DNA from: Bacilli bacterium
Lineage (GTDB): Bacteria; Bacillota_I; Bacilli_A; RFN20; CAG-826
Length of the DNA stretch: 64,000 nt
NCBI GenBank assembly: GCA_035326105.1
Contig: DAOKYO010000002.1
Coordinates: forward strand, 660,315-724,314
Direction of reading: 5' to 3'
Shown here: positions 8,260 through 17,733 of the stretch, piece by piece
How positions within the stretch are numbered: position 1 is the stretch's first letter
Layout: each line of letters begins with the position of its first letter
The notes under the pieces: model-generated
What the model was told of the DNA's origin: nothing
What the model saw: the letters and a program-made list of their open reading frames with translations, nothing else
The model's database searches: none
Translations under genes and position numbers: made by a program

Positions 8260-9888
8260 TTAATCTAAAATTGACACTTGATAGTTACTGACAGTGGCAT
8301 TAACCTGACGTGAACCAAACGACATCGTATAGGGTAGGGCATATCCACCAAAATACCAGGAATTTAAGTCAACCGTTTCCCCGTTGATTTCTAAGGTGAA
8401 ATAGGTGTTTCCATCTACAATCGTCCTAGTAATCGTCACCGAATTTGTCGCTTGCAAAGCCGTTGGATAGGCTAGTGACATATTAGGAGTAACCGGTAAA
8501 TCGCCGTTGCTATTCCACACGGTAAGACCCGCGCTATCCTTGCCAAACATAAAGGTTACCGCCTCACTCGGCCCATTTTGCGCGCTGTTGGTTCCCCATT
8601 GATTGAGAGTCAATGTCAAAGCCGCACTATCGGGATCAACATAATTGGCGATGGCAAAATCAAATGATACTGAAGCATCAGCTGCCGGAAGGGAAAAAGC
8701 ATCACCCAGCGATTTTGCCGCATTATCCTTAATGTTATTCCATGGCCAACTCGCCGCGGCGTTAGCAAAAGTTATCGTTTTGGCGGCATCATCAACGCTT
8801 ACATTACTGGCATAAGTCGGATATAGCAAACGGCCGGCTTCGGCGCCGCTTAGCATTGCGTCGATAGCTTCACTGTCGGTTTCAACCGCAAAGTCACTGA
8901 TTGTCGCATGCATATCGCCGACAACGAACGTCGGCATCGTGTCGACATCCAAAAACCGTCGATCATATCTTTCTTGCCAAGCAAGTTTATCGTTAACAAA
9001 GTAGAAATATTCATTTCCGTCGCGAATCGTCGACAATTTAACGCTGTCGGCATCAACTCCGAATGATAATTGAGCCAAACCATTGAGTCCCCATACTTGG
9101 GAACGATCGGTTGTTTCTCCCCAATTGTTGGGAGTCTCCATCATCACCGATTTTTTCTGATTACCGGAGGAATCACCATAGGACAGGTTGTATCCCCGCC
9201 AAACGTGATCGCCTTCAACCGCCGGCCGATCCCGATGGCCAATAGCCACGCGATTCCACGTCCAACCATAGTTTACTTCGGTAATGGCAAAAGTCGCTGA
9301 AGCATAGTACTTCTGACCATAGACATTTTTAAATACGCCTTCGACATATGGCCAGTCAGCATTCGTTTTCGTGGTCGCAACACTGGGATTCTCCGCCCGA
9401 ATATTTGTGAAATCGAGATTCCCAAAACCATAGGCTTGATCTATCATTTCATCTTTAACGGCCAAACTAAAATTATCACTGACGGCTATATCCGTCTTAA
9501 GCGTTACCGAAATAGTAACGTTTCCCGCTTTTAAGAAGGTTATTAAACCCGATTCACTGATAGTCGCAACTTCTTCATCACTGCTGGCAAAAGACAAATC
9601 CTGATCACCAAGGGCCTTGTTGGACTCATAGGTGATTTGGAGGGTATCCCCTACCCATGCCCCTTCTTCCGTATTGGTAACCGTAATCGTCGTTAAATCT
9701 TCCGAACTAGACTCACTGACGGAAGTGGATGTCGGTTCTTCACTTGTAACCGAGGTTTCACTTGTCGTCGGATTTTCACTTGTCAGACCTTCGCTTGACG
9801 TGCTGCCCGTTTGACCGCCGCAAGCGGCCAAAAGCAATGAGACCATCGACAGTGAAAACAAATTTGTAAAAAGCTTCGTTTTTTTCAT
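8260..9888 (-). CDS. Ig-like (Big2) surface lipoprotein, putative glycan-binding
   Basis: Exported lipoprotein: a signal peptide ends in the lipobox LLAAC, with the lipidated Cys at about 23, followed by a Ser/Thr/Glu-rich linker (about 27-66). A single Big2-type Ig-like domain occupies about 67-145 (ATISESGLITFLKAGNVTISV is the characteristic strand pattern). The rest consists of two beta-rich jelly-roll-like segments (about 150-335 and 350-540). The first shares TDRSQVWG-NGL, a nearby IRD and NDKL-W with the next gene, so the two are paralogues. No catalytic motif is recognisable. Position inside a glycan operon suggests surface capture of polysaccharide; this function is inference. The start has an AAGGAGG site. 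Confidence 0.75.
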   Translation of the reverse strand: MKKTKLFTNLFSLSMVSLLLAACGGQTGSTSSEGLTSENPTTSETSVTSEEPTSTSVSESSSEDLTTITVTNTEEGAWVGDTLQITYESNKALGDQDLSFASSDEEVATISESGLITFLKAGNVTISVTLKTDIAVSDNFSLAVKDEMIDQAYGFGNLDFTNIRAENPSVATTKTNADWPYVEGVFKNVYGQKYYASATFAITEVNYGWTWNRVAIGHRDRPAVEGDHVWRGYNLSYGDSSGNQKKSVMMETPNNWGETTDRSQVWGLNGLAQLSFGVDADSVKLSTIRDGNEYFYFVNDKLAWQERYDRRFLDVDTMPTFVVGDMHATISDFAVETDSEAIDAMLSGAEAGRLLYPTYASNVSVDDAAKTITFANAAASWPWNNIKDNAAKSLGDAFSLPAADASVSFDFAIANYVDPDSAALTLTLNQWGTNSAQNGPSEAVTFMFGKDSAGLTVWNSNGDLPVTPNMSLAYPTALQATNSVTITRTIVDGNTYFTLEINGETVDLNSWYFGGYALPYTMSFGSRQVNATVSNYQVSILD

Positions 9889-9914
9889 TTTTCCTCCTTA
9901 TCTTTTTACATTAA

Positions 9915-9932
9915 CCAAACGTTTTTGTTTGG
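9915..9932 (-). other. small intercistronic stem-loop
   Basis: CCAAAC at 9915-9920 pairs with GTTTGG at 9927-9932 around a 6-base loop, in the 45-base gap between the two lipoprotein genes. No T-run follows. It may be a weak processing or stabilising hairpin. Confidence 0.3.
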
Positions 9933-9933
9933 A

Positions 9934-11751
9934 TTAATTTCCCAAATTATTGTAGACAAAGTTAGTTACGTGGCTGCCGCTATATTCCCCGCCTACCCAA
10001 AGTAGATAGGCTCCGGTATAGTAGACGCCGGTTTTATTACTGTTATAGTCATAACTCACCAATTGCTCGTTGACATAGACCTTAAATTCGGCAAATTCCT
10101 CATCGACTACACGTTGAATTTTGACGTGGATCATAGATGATCCCGAAGCCACGGAACTCGTGGTTTCATTATCCTTAATGACTGAGGTTGGATCTTCCAT
10201 GCTCTTCTGGTAGTCCCAACTCATATACCGCGATTTAATATCGCTGCCGCCTTGAAGTCCGCTTCGCCCAATCAGAACCGATTCGTTGACATTCGCCTGG
10301 TTATAGCGGACAAAGTTCACGCTCAATCCGCGGAAAATAGATTCCTTTTCGCCATTGAAAGTCATACTGTCGACATCGAAGGAAACTTCGAAATTGCCAT
10401 ATAGTTTGGTCTTGTCGCCCAAACTTCTAATTTTGTGATCTTTGCTTAATGTCGTCGTGCTATTAAAGGTGAAATCACTATCATCGATGTAGGTTACGTC
10501 CCCCGTGGTAAAGAACGATTTATCAAAAGCACTTCCCGCTAAAATGGAGTCGATTTGCGAATCATCACTGATTAATTCATAGTTGGTAACCGTGACCGGA
10601 ATATCAAAACCGATGAAAAGCGGATAGGTATCCGTATCGGCATATTTTGTGGTTTCATCTACCCAGAAAAGTTTGTCGTTAATAAGGTAGTAATAGACGT
10701 TATAATCGCGGATCATCGCAATCTTAATGCCATCTTTGCTATCCAATTGATTAAGTCCATTCTCGCCCCATACCTGTGAACGGTCCGTGAGTTCACCCCA
10801 AGTTGTGGGCCAATCCCGAACAATCGTCTTGTTGTGATTATTTCCCTGTCCCGGAGCAAACGGCGAGAAGGTAAAGAAACGGCTGTCACTGTCGCTAAGA
10901 CCTGTCCCCACGCCGATGCCTTGCCATGCCCAAGCATCCGCGGTTAAATCGCCGGTTTTGAAAAAGCCTTCGGCATAAAAGCGCTGACCCTTAAAGTGAT
11001 TGAAATATAGTGCGTTATAGCCTGAACTGCCTTCTGTAGGAAGGGTTATTTTGGCATTGCTGGCATCACTTTGATGCGATATATCCCAATTGGAACTTCC
11101 CTTGTTGCTATAGAAAGTTCCGTATTTAACTTCAAATTCCAAGTAGTCAGAGACACTGTTATCGGCCGTGCTGGTGGCCATAATTACGACATTGCCCGGT
11201 GTAAGAAAATGAACCGCCCCTTCTTGACTGACCGTGGCAATCTCCTCATTTGAAGATTCCCAAGTCACTAGAGCGCTGGCTTCAGTCGGGGTGGCACTTA
11301 CCGAAAGGTTCACATCCTCGTCAATCCAAGCGAGTCCCGAAACGGCACCGCCAATCGTAATGGCGGTTGGCGCGGCGGCGGCATCGACAATTATTTCAAT
11401 AGTCGCTTTGACGCTGGGATCTAACAGTGTCGCGGTAATATTTGTCTTTCCTTCTTTAATTCCGGTTACGAGTCCCCGATCACTGACTATAGCGATACTC
11501 GCATCATCGCTACTCCAAGTGACATCTTTCTGAGTTGTTCCCGTAACCGTGCTTCTTAATTGCACCGTTTTAGAAACGCTAATCTCACTACTGCCGATAA
11601 CGGTGATTTGTAATGAATAAGGACTGGTTGATGTGATGGAACTATCCGAGTTCCCCAGCGTATTGGAACTTCCGTTTCCGCTGCAACCAGCGACAGCAAG
11701 AATTGCTACTAAACCAACGACTACAGCCTGTAACTTTTTAACAATTCGCAT
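9934..11751 (-). CDS. lipoprotein with two Big2 Ig-like domains, putative glycan-binding
   Basis: Exported lipoprotein with lipobox LAVAGC (Cys at about 23), a short Ser-rich linker, and two consecutive Big2-type Ig-like domains at about 48-127 and 132-207 (IVSDRGLVTGIKEGKTNIT and VSQEGAVHFLTPGNVVI). Two beta-rich segments follow (about 212-400 and 410-605). The first shares TDRSQVWGENGL and YYYLINDKLFW with the paralogue downstream, so the pair arose by duplication and the linker/Ig part then diverged. No enzyme motif is seen. A sugar-binding surface role is inferred from location beside the ATPase and solute-binding genes. Start chosen on a strong AAGGAGG site. Confidence 0.75.
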   Translation of the reverse strand: MRIVKKLQAVVVGLVAILAVAGCSGNGSSNTLGNSDSSITSTSPYSLQITVIGSSEISVSKTVQLRSTVTGTTQKDVTWSSDDASIAIVSDRGLVTGIKEGKTNITATLLDPSVKATIEIIVDAAAAPTAITIGGAVSGLAWIDEDVNLSVSATPTEASALVTWESSNEEIATVSQEGAVHFLTPGNVVIMATSTADNSVSDYLEFEVKYGTFYSNKGSSNWDISHQSDASNAKITLPTEGSSGYNALYFNHFKGQRFYAEGFFKTGDLTADAWAWQGIGVGTGLSDSDSRFFTFSPFAPGQGNNHNKTIVRDWPTTWGELTDRSQVWGENGLNQLDSKDGIKIAMIRDYNVYYYLINDKLFWVDETTKYADTDTYPLFIGFDIPVTVTNYELISDDSQIDSILAGSAFDKSFFTTGDVTYIDDSDFTFNSTTTLSKDHKIRSLGDKTKLYGNFEVSFDVDSMTFNGEKESIFRGLSVNFVRYNQANVNESVLIGRSGLQGGSDIKSRYMSWDYQKSMEDPTSVIKDNETTSSVASGSSMIHVKIQRVVDEEFAEFKVYVNEQLVSYDYNSNKTGVYYTGAYLLWVGGEYSGSHVTNFVYNNLGN

Positions 11752-11788
11752 GATTTTTCCTCCTTTGGAATTTGTTATTTTCTAATGA

Positions 11789-13177
11789 TTAGAAGATGGC
11801 CTTTCCATCATTGGGATCAAATAGATGAATCTTATCTAAGTTCAACTTCAAGACGACTTCTTGATCGTTATCAACAACGCTCGTCACATCCAATTTGATG
11901 ATAAGATCACTTTCATTCCATTCGGTATGGACGATATACTCCGATCCTAATGGTTCAACAAACGTTGTTTTGGTTTTAATTGTAAACGCGGGTTTCTCAT
12001 CGTTATCAACGAGTTTTATGTCCTCGGGCCGAATGCCAAATTTTAAAGCATATGGGTGCTTAAGGGCATTCTGATAAGTAGCGAGCAGATCTTGCAATTT
12101 TTCTTTTATATCGCCCCGATCAAAATCGTAATTAGAAATTTCCGTCTTCTTAAATTTATTAATAATTCTATGGATAAAATCTTCTTTTTTAGGCGCTTTA
12201 TTTATCTGGTTTTCATTTTCTTTTATAAGTCTTGAATCTAATTGGCTGAGGAAAGTGGCGATACTCTTTTCGTCTTGCATCACTTGTTTAAGTTCGTCAA
12301 TTTGATGAATAAAGAAGGCCCTTATCTGCGCGTTAACTTCATCACTTAATTGAATTGTGCATTGATCTTTGAATTTTAATTGCCCGTTAAAATAGGTTGT
12401 ATCGATAACGTTCATCGCCGGTGCTCCGATAAAATTGGCCACGAACAGATTGCTCGGGTGATTATAGATTGTCATCGGAGCATCAATCTGCTGAATAAAA
12501 CCCTTATTCATAACTACAATCTTATTGGCCATGGTCATTGCTTCCGTTTGATCATGAGTAACATAAACGGTTGTCGCATGCGCCTCTTTATGAATACGGA
12601 CTATTTCCGCGCGCATTTGCAAACGGAGTTTGGCATCAAGATTGCTCAAAGGTTCATCCATAAGGAAAATATCCGCTTTGCGAACTATCGCTCGTCCCAA
12701 AGCCACCCGTTGCATTTGGCCGCCGCTCAATTCTTTTGGTCGCCGATCAAGATACTTTCCTAAGTCAAGGATTGAAGCCGCCGCAAATACCCGATCCTCA
12801 ATCTCTTTCTTGGGAACTTTAAGAATTCTTAATCCAAAGGCAATATTGTCAAATACCGTGAGTTGAGGATAAAGGGCGTAACTTTGGAAGACCATTGCGA
12901 TATTTCTATCTTTTGATGGCGTGTAATTGCTAAATTTTCTTTTTATATAAAGCGCCCCGGCCGACACCTCTTCTAGACCGGCAATCATTCTTAGCGTTGT
13001 TGATTTGCCACAGCCGGATGGACCGACCAAGGCCACAAAGTCGTTTTGCTTAATTTCAAGGTTAAAGTTATAAACCGCCTGAACACCGTTAGGATATACT
13101 TTTTCGACATCAATCAGTTCCATAAAACTATCATTATCACTGATCAATGGATAATTTAAATCTTTGCTTTGGTTCAT
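11789..13177 (-). CDS. ABC sugar transporter ATP-binding protein, MsmK/UgpC-like, with an insertion
   Basis: Energises import by the permease pair just upstream. All nucleotide-binding motifs are intact: Walker A GPSGCGKST (52-60), Q-loop Gln98, signature LSGGQ (150-154), Walker B FLMDEP with Asp174-Glu175, and switch His208. The C-terminal regulatory/TOBE domain is recognisable at both ends (FIGAPAMNVI and FGIRPEDIKLV), but about 95 extra residues (about 281-376), rich in Lys, Glu and Gln and probably helical, are inserted between them, so the protein has 462 residues instead of the usual 360-380. MsmK-type ATPases can serve several sugar porters; here the gene is dedicated to the locus. Confidence 0.92.
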   Translation of the reverse strand: MNQSKDLNYPLISDNDSFMELIDVEKVYPNGVQAVYNFNLEIKQNDFVALVGPSGCGKSTTLRMIAGLEEVSAGALYIKRKFSNYTPSKDRNIAMVFQSYALYPQLTVFDNIAFGLRILKVPKKEIEDRVFAAASILDLGKYLDRRPKELSGGQMQRVALGRAIVRKADIFLMDEPLSNLDAKLRLQMRAEIVRIHKEAHATTVYVTHDQTEAMTMANKIVVMNKGFIQQIDAPMTIYNHPSNLFVANFIGAPAMNVIDTTYFNGQLKFKDQCTIQLSDEVNAQIRAFFIHQIDELKQVMQDEKSIATFLSQLDSRLIKENENQINKAPKKEDFIHRIINKFKKTEISNYDFDRGDIKEKLQDLLATYQNALKHPYALKFGIRPEDIKLVDNDEKPAFTIKTKTTFVEPLGSEYIVHTEWNESDLIIKLDVTSVVDNDQEVVLKLNLDKIHLFDPNDGKAIF

Positions 13178-13183
13178 AATTTC

Positions 13184-14077
13184 TTACCTCTTTACGCCTG
13201 TAAAAGCGACGCCTTCGATTATTTTTGACTGGGCAATTAGATAAACAATAAAGATGGGAATCATCGCGATAACTGCGCTTGCCAGCGCAAGTGTAATAGC
13301 TTGGTAACTCTCACTGTTATCGCTGATAACCTTAAGCCCATAAGCCAGCGTCCAAGTTGAACGGGGGGCATTGCCGATAATAAGCTGAGCCCATTGGACA
13401 TCGTTCCAGGCATTCATAAAGCCAAATAAACCCTGAACATACATGACGCTCTTTCCCAAAGGAAGAACCACTTTACGATATATTTGAAAATTGCTGGCTC
13501 CGTCCATTTTGGCATTTTCCACAAGATCTTTGGGAATCCCAAGAAAGAACTGACGGATAAGAAAAACCCCATAAATGCCTCCAAATGAAGGAATAATCAA
13601 TCCCAAAAGCGATTTATATGCCCCCAGCAAATTCATGTTTATCAGCTGCGGGGTCATCGTCACAATGCCTGGAATCGTCATCGATAAAAGGAGAATGTGA
13701 AAGAGGCGATTGCTGTATTTGAAATCCAGAAAAACAAACGCGTAGGCGGCAAATGAAGCAATAACTAGGTAGATAAGTGTACCGCCGATACTAACCACAA
13801 ACGAATTGAGAATCCAATTCCAGATTGGAAACCACTCGTTGGCATTGGAAGGAACATATTCCGTTTTTGAGAACAACTCCTTATAGCCATCAAGCGTAAA
13901 AGCACTCCAATTTGAGGGGAAGAATTTCTCCGGATAGAGATTAAAATCGCTGTAATGACGAAAACTTCCCACCACGCCCCATAAAATTGGTAGAAGGGCG
14001 ATCACACTGACAAGAAGAAGGATGACAAAGGCAAAAATCTTACTTTTGTTTCTGCCAATCCAAGTACGCTTTAGCAT
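13184..14077 (-). CDS. carbohydrate ABC transporter permease, MalG family
   Basis: Inner permease subunit of a CUT1-type sugar importer. The 297-residue protein has six hydrophobic segments, beginning with KIFAFVILLLVSVIALLPILWG, and the EAA loop that contacts the ATPase is visible as ENAKMDGASNFQIYRKVVLP. It overlaps the MalF-like gene by 38 bases and has its own AAGGAGG site inside that overlap, then is followed after 6 bases by the ATPase gene. The substrate is presumably an oligosaccharide released by the surface GH43 and esterase enzymes. Confidence 0.92.
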   Translation of the reverse strand: MLKRTWIGRNKSKIFAFVILLLVSVIALLPILWGVVGSFRHYSDFNLYPEKFFPSNWSAFTLDGYKELFSKTEYVPSNANEWFPIWNWILNSFVVSIGGTLIYLVIASFAAYAFVFLDFKYSNRLFHILLLSMTIPGIVTMTPQLINMNLLGAYKSLLGLIIPSFGGIYGVFLIRQFFLGIPKDLVENAKMDGASNFQIYRKVVLPLGKSVMYVQGLFGFMNAWNDVQWAQLIIGNAPRSTWTLAYGLKVISDNSESYQAITLALASAVIAMIPIFIVYLIAQSKIIEGVAFTGVKR

Positions 14078-15008
14078 GCTTATTGCCTCCTTTCCGATCT
14101 TTGGTCATTATCATCTGCAAAACGGCGATAAAGCCGATAATCGCTCCTAGGCATATTCCCATCGCCGAGGCGTAGCCAAACGAACGACTGCTTCCCATCA
14201 ACAAATCCTGAATACGATAGATTGCACTTTTCATGGCATTCTGATCTGGGGTGTTGCTTGCCAGAATAAAGAGTTGCCCGTAAAGGTTCATATAGCCGAT
14301 GAAGGTCGTAAACAAAGTTAAAAGCAATTGATAGCGAACCCCGGGAAGAGTAATGTAGCGGAATTGTTGCCACTTATTGCTTCCGTCTACTTGACTGGCT
14401 TCATATAGTGAATTGTCGATGTTCTCTAAACCAGCATTAAGGATAATGAAATTTCCTCCGATGCCTCCCCAAATACAGAACAGTCCAACCATAAACCAAG
14501 CGAGATTGGTTTCTCCAAACCAGTCGACCGAAATATTAAAGAAATTGTTAATAAAACCATTTTGAAAACTGAACATTTTTAGCAGGATAAGCCCCGTCGC
14601 TGTCAGCGGAAATATTCCGGGTACATAGATGGCCGCGCGGAAGAACTTATACCCGGGCGGATGAATTTTTATCAGCATCGCCAGTCCAAAAGGAATCACA
14701 ATGCTCAACGGAACGATGATGAGGGCAAACTTGATCGTCGTCCATACGCTCCCCCAGAAATCTTTCACCAGAACCCGATTGGTAAAAAGCATAATGAAGT
14801 TATTGAGGCCATTAAAGCCTGACGGCATGAAGGAGGTTCCATCAAATTTAGAAAGAGAAATAATGATGCCAAAGATGAAAGGAAAAAGGAAAAACATCAG
14901 GAAACTGATAAGATAGGGTCCGAGGAAGACGCTTATTCCAAGCCCTTTCTTTAACGATTGCTTTCTTCTTTCGTGAGCGATAGACATCATGCTTGCATTT
15001 CTTTTCAT
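14040..15008 (-). CDS. carbohydrate ABC transporter permease, MalF family
   Basis: Partner permease of the CUT1 importer. The 322 residues carry six main hydrophobic segments (first at about 26-52) and the EAA loop YEASQVDGSNKWQQFRYITLP, where the coupling helix docks into the ATPase. The gene lies 14 bases after the solute-binding protein gene and overlaps the MalG-like gene by 38 bases, so the three transport genes are translationally linked. An AAAGG site precedes the start. Confidence 0.92.
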   Translation of the reverse strand: MKRNASMMSIAHERRKQSLKKGLGISVFLGPYLISFLMFFLFPFIFGIIISLSKFDGTSFMPSGFNGLNNFIMLFTNRVLVKDFWGSVWTTIKFALIIVPLSIVIPFGLAMLIKIHPPGYKFFRAAIYVPGIFPLTATGLILLKMFSFQNGFINNFFNISVDWFGETNLAWFMVGLFCIWGGIGGNFIILNAGLENIDNSLYEASQVDGSNKWQQFRYITLPGVRYQLLLTLFTTFIGYMNLYGQLFILASNTPDQNAMKSAIYRIQDLLMGSSRSFGYASAMGICLGAIIGFIAVLQMIMTKDRKGGNKHAKAYLDWQKQK

Positions 15009-15022
15009 TTTGAAACCTTTAC

Positions 15023-16522
15023 TTATGAATATAGTTGAATGTAATCGACGCAGTCTTGATACATGGAATCAATAATCGAATCAACACTTGTATCGACAAA
15101 TTGCGAGGAGAGAACCTGTTGTAAGCCTTGTTTGAAGTAAGAATCAATGTAGGAATAGTTTTTGGTTGCCGGGACGACAATATAGTCAGTGCTGGTTCCC
15201 CAGTATTTGATATATTGTTCATAGGCCGGATCAGAGGTATATTCACTGCTGGCGGCAACCGACTGTAATGCGGGGATATGTCCCCTTTTGGCCCATTCAA
15301 TACCTGAATAATTAGCCATGTAATCAGCAAATATCATCGCCGCCGTTTTCTTTGTCATACTGCTTACCTGCTCAAGAAGCATAATTGCATGCCCCTCTCC
15401 TTTGATAACTCCGGCGCTGTCATTGCTGGGATCAACGGCAAAGAGATTTCCGAGATTTCGCGTGGTTATGTTTATTGAACCTCCGTCATTTTTTAAGTCG
15501 CGATCAAAGGTCGTCATGTCATTTTCATATACCCATGGACCATTGAGTTTGAATATAGCTTCTCCGTTGCGGAAGGGAGCATCGCCCACGTCATAATCGC
15601 TGCCGTAGGCTTTTGATAAGGCATAATTATTGGCTCCGGTTTCTGAAGGGAAAAGAAGATTTTTTAGCATCGTAAGACCGGTGATTGTTCCTTCGTCATC
15701 CCAAGCCGGAAGACCATTTTCATCGACGATTTTACCGCCGTTTTGAGCGGCTGCGGTATAACCTAGAAACTCATGTACCCACATATCTCCATAAGAGAAT
15801 GGGAAGGGATAATACTGACTTTGACTGCTGGCCTTGCGCCAAGTTTCCGCCGGGACATTATTGGGATTTTCGCCGCGAATCCAAAGATTGCCTTGACTGG
15901 CCAACTCTATCGCCGAAAGGGAAACGTTTATCAGTTCCGAGAAATTTGTCGGAAGGGGAAGATTGTTTTTTTCCAAGATATCGCTGCGGATTTCCAAAAT
16001 CGCCGAATGAACATCAATCGGTAATCCATAAACGTAGTTGTCCACGGTTGTGGCATCAATTAACGACGCGGAAAAATCATCAAAATCCAATACGAGACCG
16101 GCCTTCTCATAATATGGATTGAGCGGTTGCAACCAGCCACGATCTTCATACTCCGCCGCGCGAGCTCCGTGGGTAAAAAGGATATCTGGGGCATTGGTCC
16201 GATCAAACTCCATTGTCGATTGCAATAAAGTTTCCAAATCATAACGAGAAATATGCCTTGTTTCGACATTTATCATTCCGGAATACATGTCATTAAAACC
16301 GGCGATAATATCATCTTGCGTTTTAGCATCATCACCTGTCGTAACTGACCACATTGTTAAATCAACGTTGTCATATACTATATTGCCTTGTTCGTCGCGG
16401 ACGATATCGCCGTCGTCAAGCGAAGAAGGAAGACTCGGGGCAGAATTGCCGTTATTTCCACAACTGGTAAGTGCGAGTGTGATAAGTGAAAAGGCAGTGA
16501 ATAGTCTCTTTGATTTTTTCAT
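15023..16522 (-). CDS. extracellular solute-binding lipoprotein of the sugar importer
   Basis: Captures the sugar outside the membrane and delivers it to the permeases. A signal peptide ends in a lipobox (LALTSC, Cys at about 21). The body, about 480 residues, fits the family 1 solute-binding fold of oligosaccharide binding proteins, with the typical start of the mature domain (VDLTMWSVTTGDDAKTQDDI) and a NGEAIFKLNGPWVYEND segment. The frame is open to an ATG four codons upstream (16534), but the GGAGG ribosome site lies inside that stretch, right before the ATG at 16520-16522, which decides the start. 499 residues. Confidence 0.92.
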   Translation of the reverse strand: MKKSKRLFTAFSLITLALTSCGNNGNSAPSLPSSLDDGDIVRDEQGNIVYDNVDLTMWSVTTGDDAKTQDDIIAGFNDMYSGMINVETRHISRYDLETLLQSTMEFDRTNAPDILFTHGARAAEYEDRGWLQPLNPYYEKAGLVLDFDDFSASLIDATTVDNYVYGLPIDVHSAILEIRSDILEKNNLPLPTNFSELINVSLSAIELASQGNLWIRGENPNNVPAETWRKASSQSQYYPFPFSYGDMWVHEFLGYTAAAQNGGKIVDENGLPAWDDEGTITGLTMLKNLLFPSETGANNYALSKAYGSDYDVGDAPFRNGEAIFKLNGPWVYENDMTTFDRDLKNDGGSINITTRNLGNLFAVDPSNDSAGVIKGEGHAIMLLEQVSSMTKKTAAMIFADYMANYSGIEWAKRGHIPALQSVAASSEYTSDPAYEQYIKYWGTSTDYIVVPATKNYSYIDSYFKQGLQQVLSSQFVDTSVDSIIDSMYQDCVDYIQLYS

Positions 16523-16534
16523 AAAATCCTCCAT

Positions 16535-17731
16535 TTATTTTAAAAATACTGGGCCTAATTTATTCGTCTTATATGAAGCCGTATAGTTTTCAACATATGG
16601 CATTCCGGTTTTCTCATCGAACTTCAGTTGATCGATAAAAAGGATTCTTTCATTTGGATTCGTGCCGTTAATGTCAAAGCCATGATAGATAATCCAGTAT
16701 TGCCCGGCAAAATCTTGAATGATTGTATGGTGCCCGGTTCCTGCCACTTCATCGCTGGGACCAATTACCAAGTCACCATAGGGTTCCTTGCTCAATTCTT
16801 CGCCACCGCTTGCTTTGTACGGTCCAAATAGGGAATCGCTCACGCCTACTTTCACTCGATACGTACTGCTTGAGCCGCTGCAGCAGGTGCCCTGTGAACC
16901 GGTATAGTAGTATTTTCCGTTGTATTTAAAGACATAACTGCCTTCATAGTTAATATTGATGTCCATTGATCCGGTCGTATTATCTTCGATGAGCCAACGG
17001 ATATTATCCTTATAGTCCGCGCCATAGAATGGTTCAATGCCATCATCGGTTAAACGGATTGCCGCTATCCCAAAAAAACTTCCCCATAGCAGATATAACT
17101 CATCGCCATCATATATCGCCTGCGGATCGATAGAATTTTTAACCCCGGAACTGACGCTATCTAAAACACGTCCATGATGGGTCCACGGCCCATAGGGAGT
17201 TGGCGATGTCGCAACCCCAATCCCCGGGTTGTCATCTCCCCATGTCGACAAAGAATAGAAATAATTGTATGTGTTATTGACTTTGATGACACTCGGAGCC
17301 CAAACACCGGCGCCGGCACTTCCCCAATTGGTGGCTTCGGGATAATCCCGAAATACGCTTCCGACCCATTTCCAAGTAATTAAGTCCTTGGATTGAAATA
17401 TCGGTCCTAAGTCAAAGAACTGATCGCCCTGGTTGTCGTGGACTGGAGTATTGGTTGGATATAAATACCAATATCCGTCTTCACCATATATGACATCTGG
17501 ATCAGCGATCGCCACAAAATACTCATTTCCATTTTCATCGATAGTTTTTAAAGGATTTTGATAGAGGGTCCGGCTGTAGATATTCTCATCGATACTGGTT
17601 GAGATGCCACTGGTTGTCGAAGTTGTATTTGATTCGCTTTGCGATTCACTTTGGGAAGAAGAGGCGAGTCCACAGCTGGTCAGAACTAAGACACTTAGCA
17701 GCGTCCAAGGTAAAAGAGCGTTTTTTTTCAT
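16535..17731 (-). CDS. GH43 lipoprotein, putative arabinan endo-arabinosidase (copy 1)
   Basis: Surface-anchored beta-propeller hydrolase of GH43, likely cutting arabinan or arabinoxylan side chains. Lipobox VLTSC (Cys20), a Ser/Gln/Glu/Thr linker (21-48), then the propeller: ADPDVIYG with the catalytic base Asp77, SIDPQAIYDG with the second Asp, YEGSYVFKYNGKYYY with the likely acid Glu, and GTGHHTIIQ with the conserved His. GTCCSGSS contains a Cys-Cys pair shared with its neighbour. It is a tandem paralogue of the next upstream gene (2-base gap). Exact substrate and endo/exo mode are inferred from resemblance to arabinanases. Confidence 0.85.
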   Translation of the reverse strand: MKKNALLPWTLLSVLVLTSCGLASSSQSESQSESNTTSTTSGISTSIDENIYSRTLYQNPLKTIDENGNEYFVAIADPDVIYGEDGYWYLYPTNTPVHDNQGDQFFDLGPIFQSKDLITWKWVGSVFRDYPEATNWGSAGAGVWAPSVIKVNNTYNYFYSLSTWGDDNPGIGVATSPTPYGPWTHHGRVLDSVSSGVKNSIDPQAIYDGDELYLLWGSFFGIAAIRLTDDGIEPFYGADYKDNIRWLIEDNTTGSMDININYEGSYVFKYNGKYYYTGSQGTCCSGSSSTYRVKVGVSDSLFGPYKASGGEELSKEPYGDLVIGPSDEVAGTGHHTIIQDFAGQYWIIYHGFDINGTNPNERILFIDQLKFDEKTGMPYVENYTASYKTNKLGPVFLK

Positions 17732-17733
17732 AT

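Noticed and set aside
9917..9924. AAACGTTT as a second LacI operator
   Set aside because: Only 8 bp symmetric, differs from CTTTAACGTTAAAG, and lies in an intergenic hairpin within the operon without promoter boxes.
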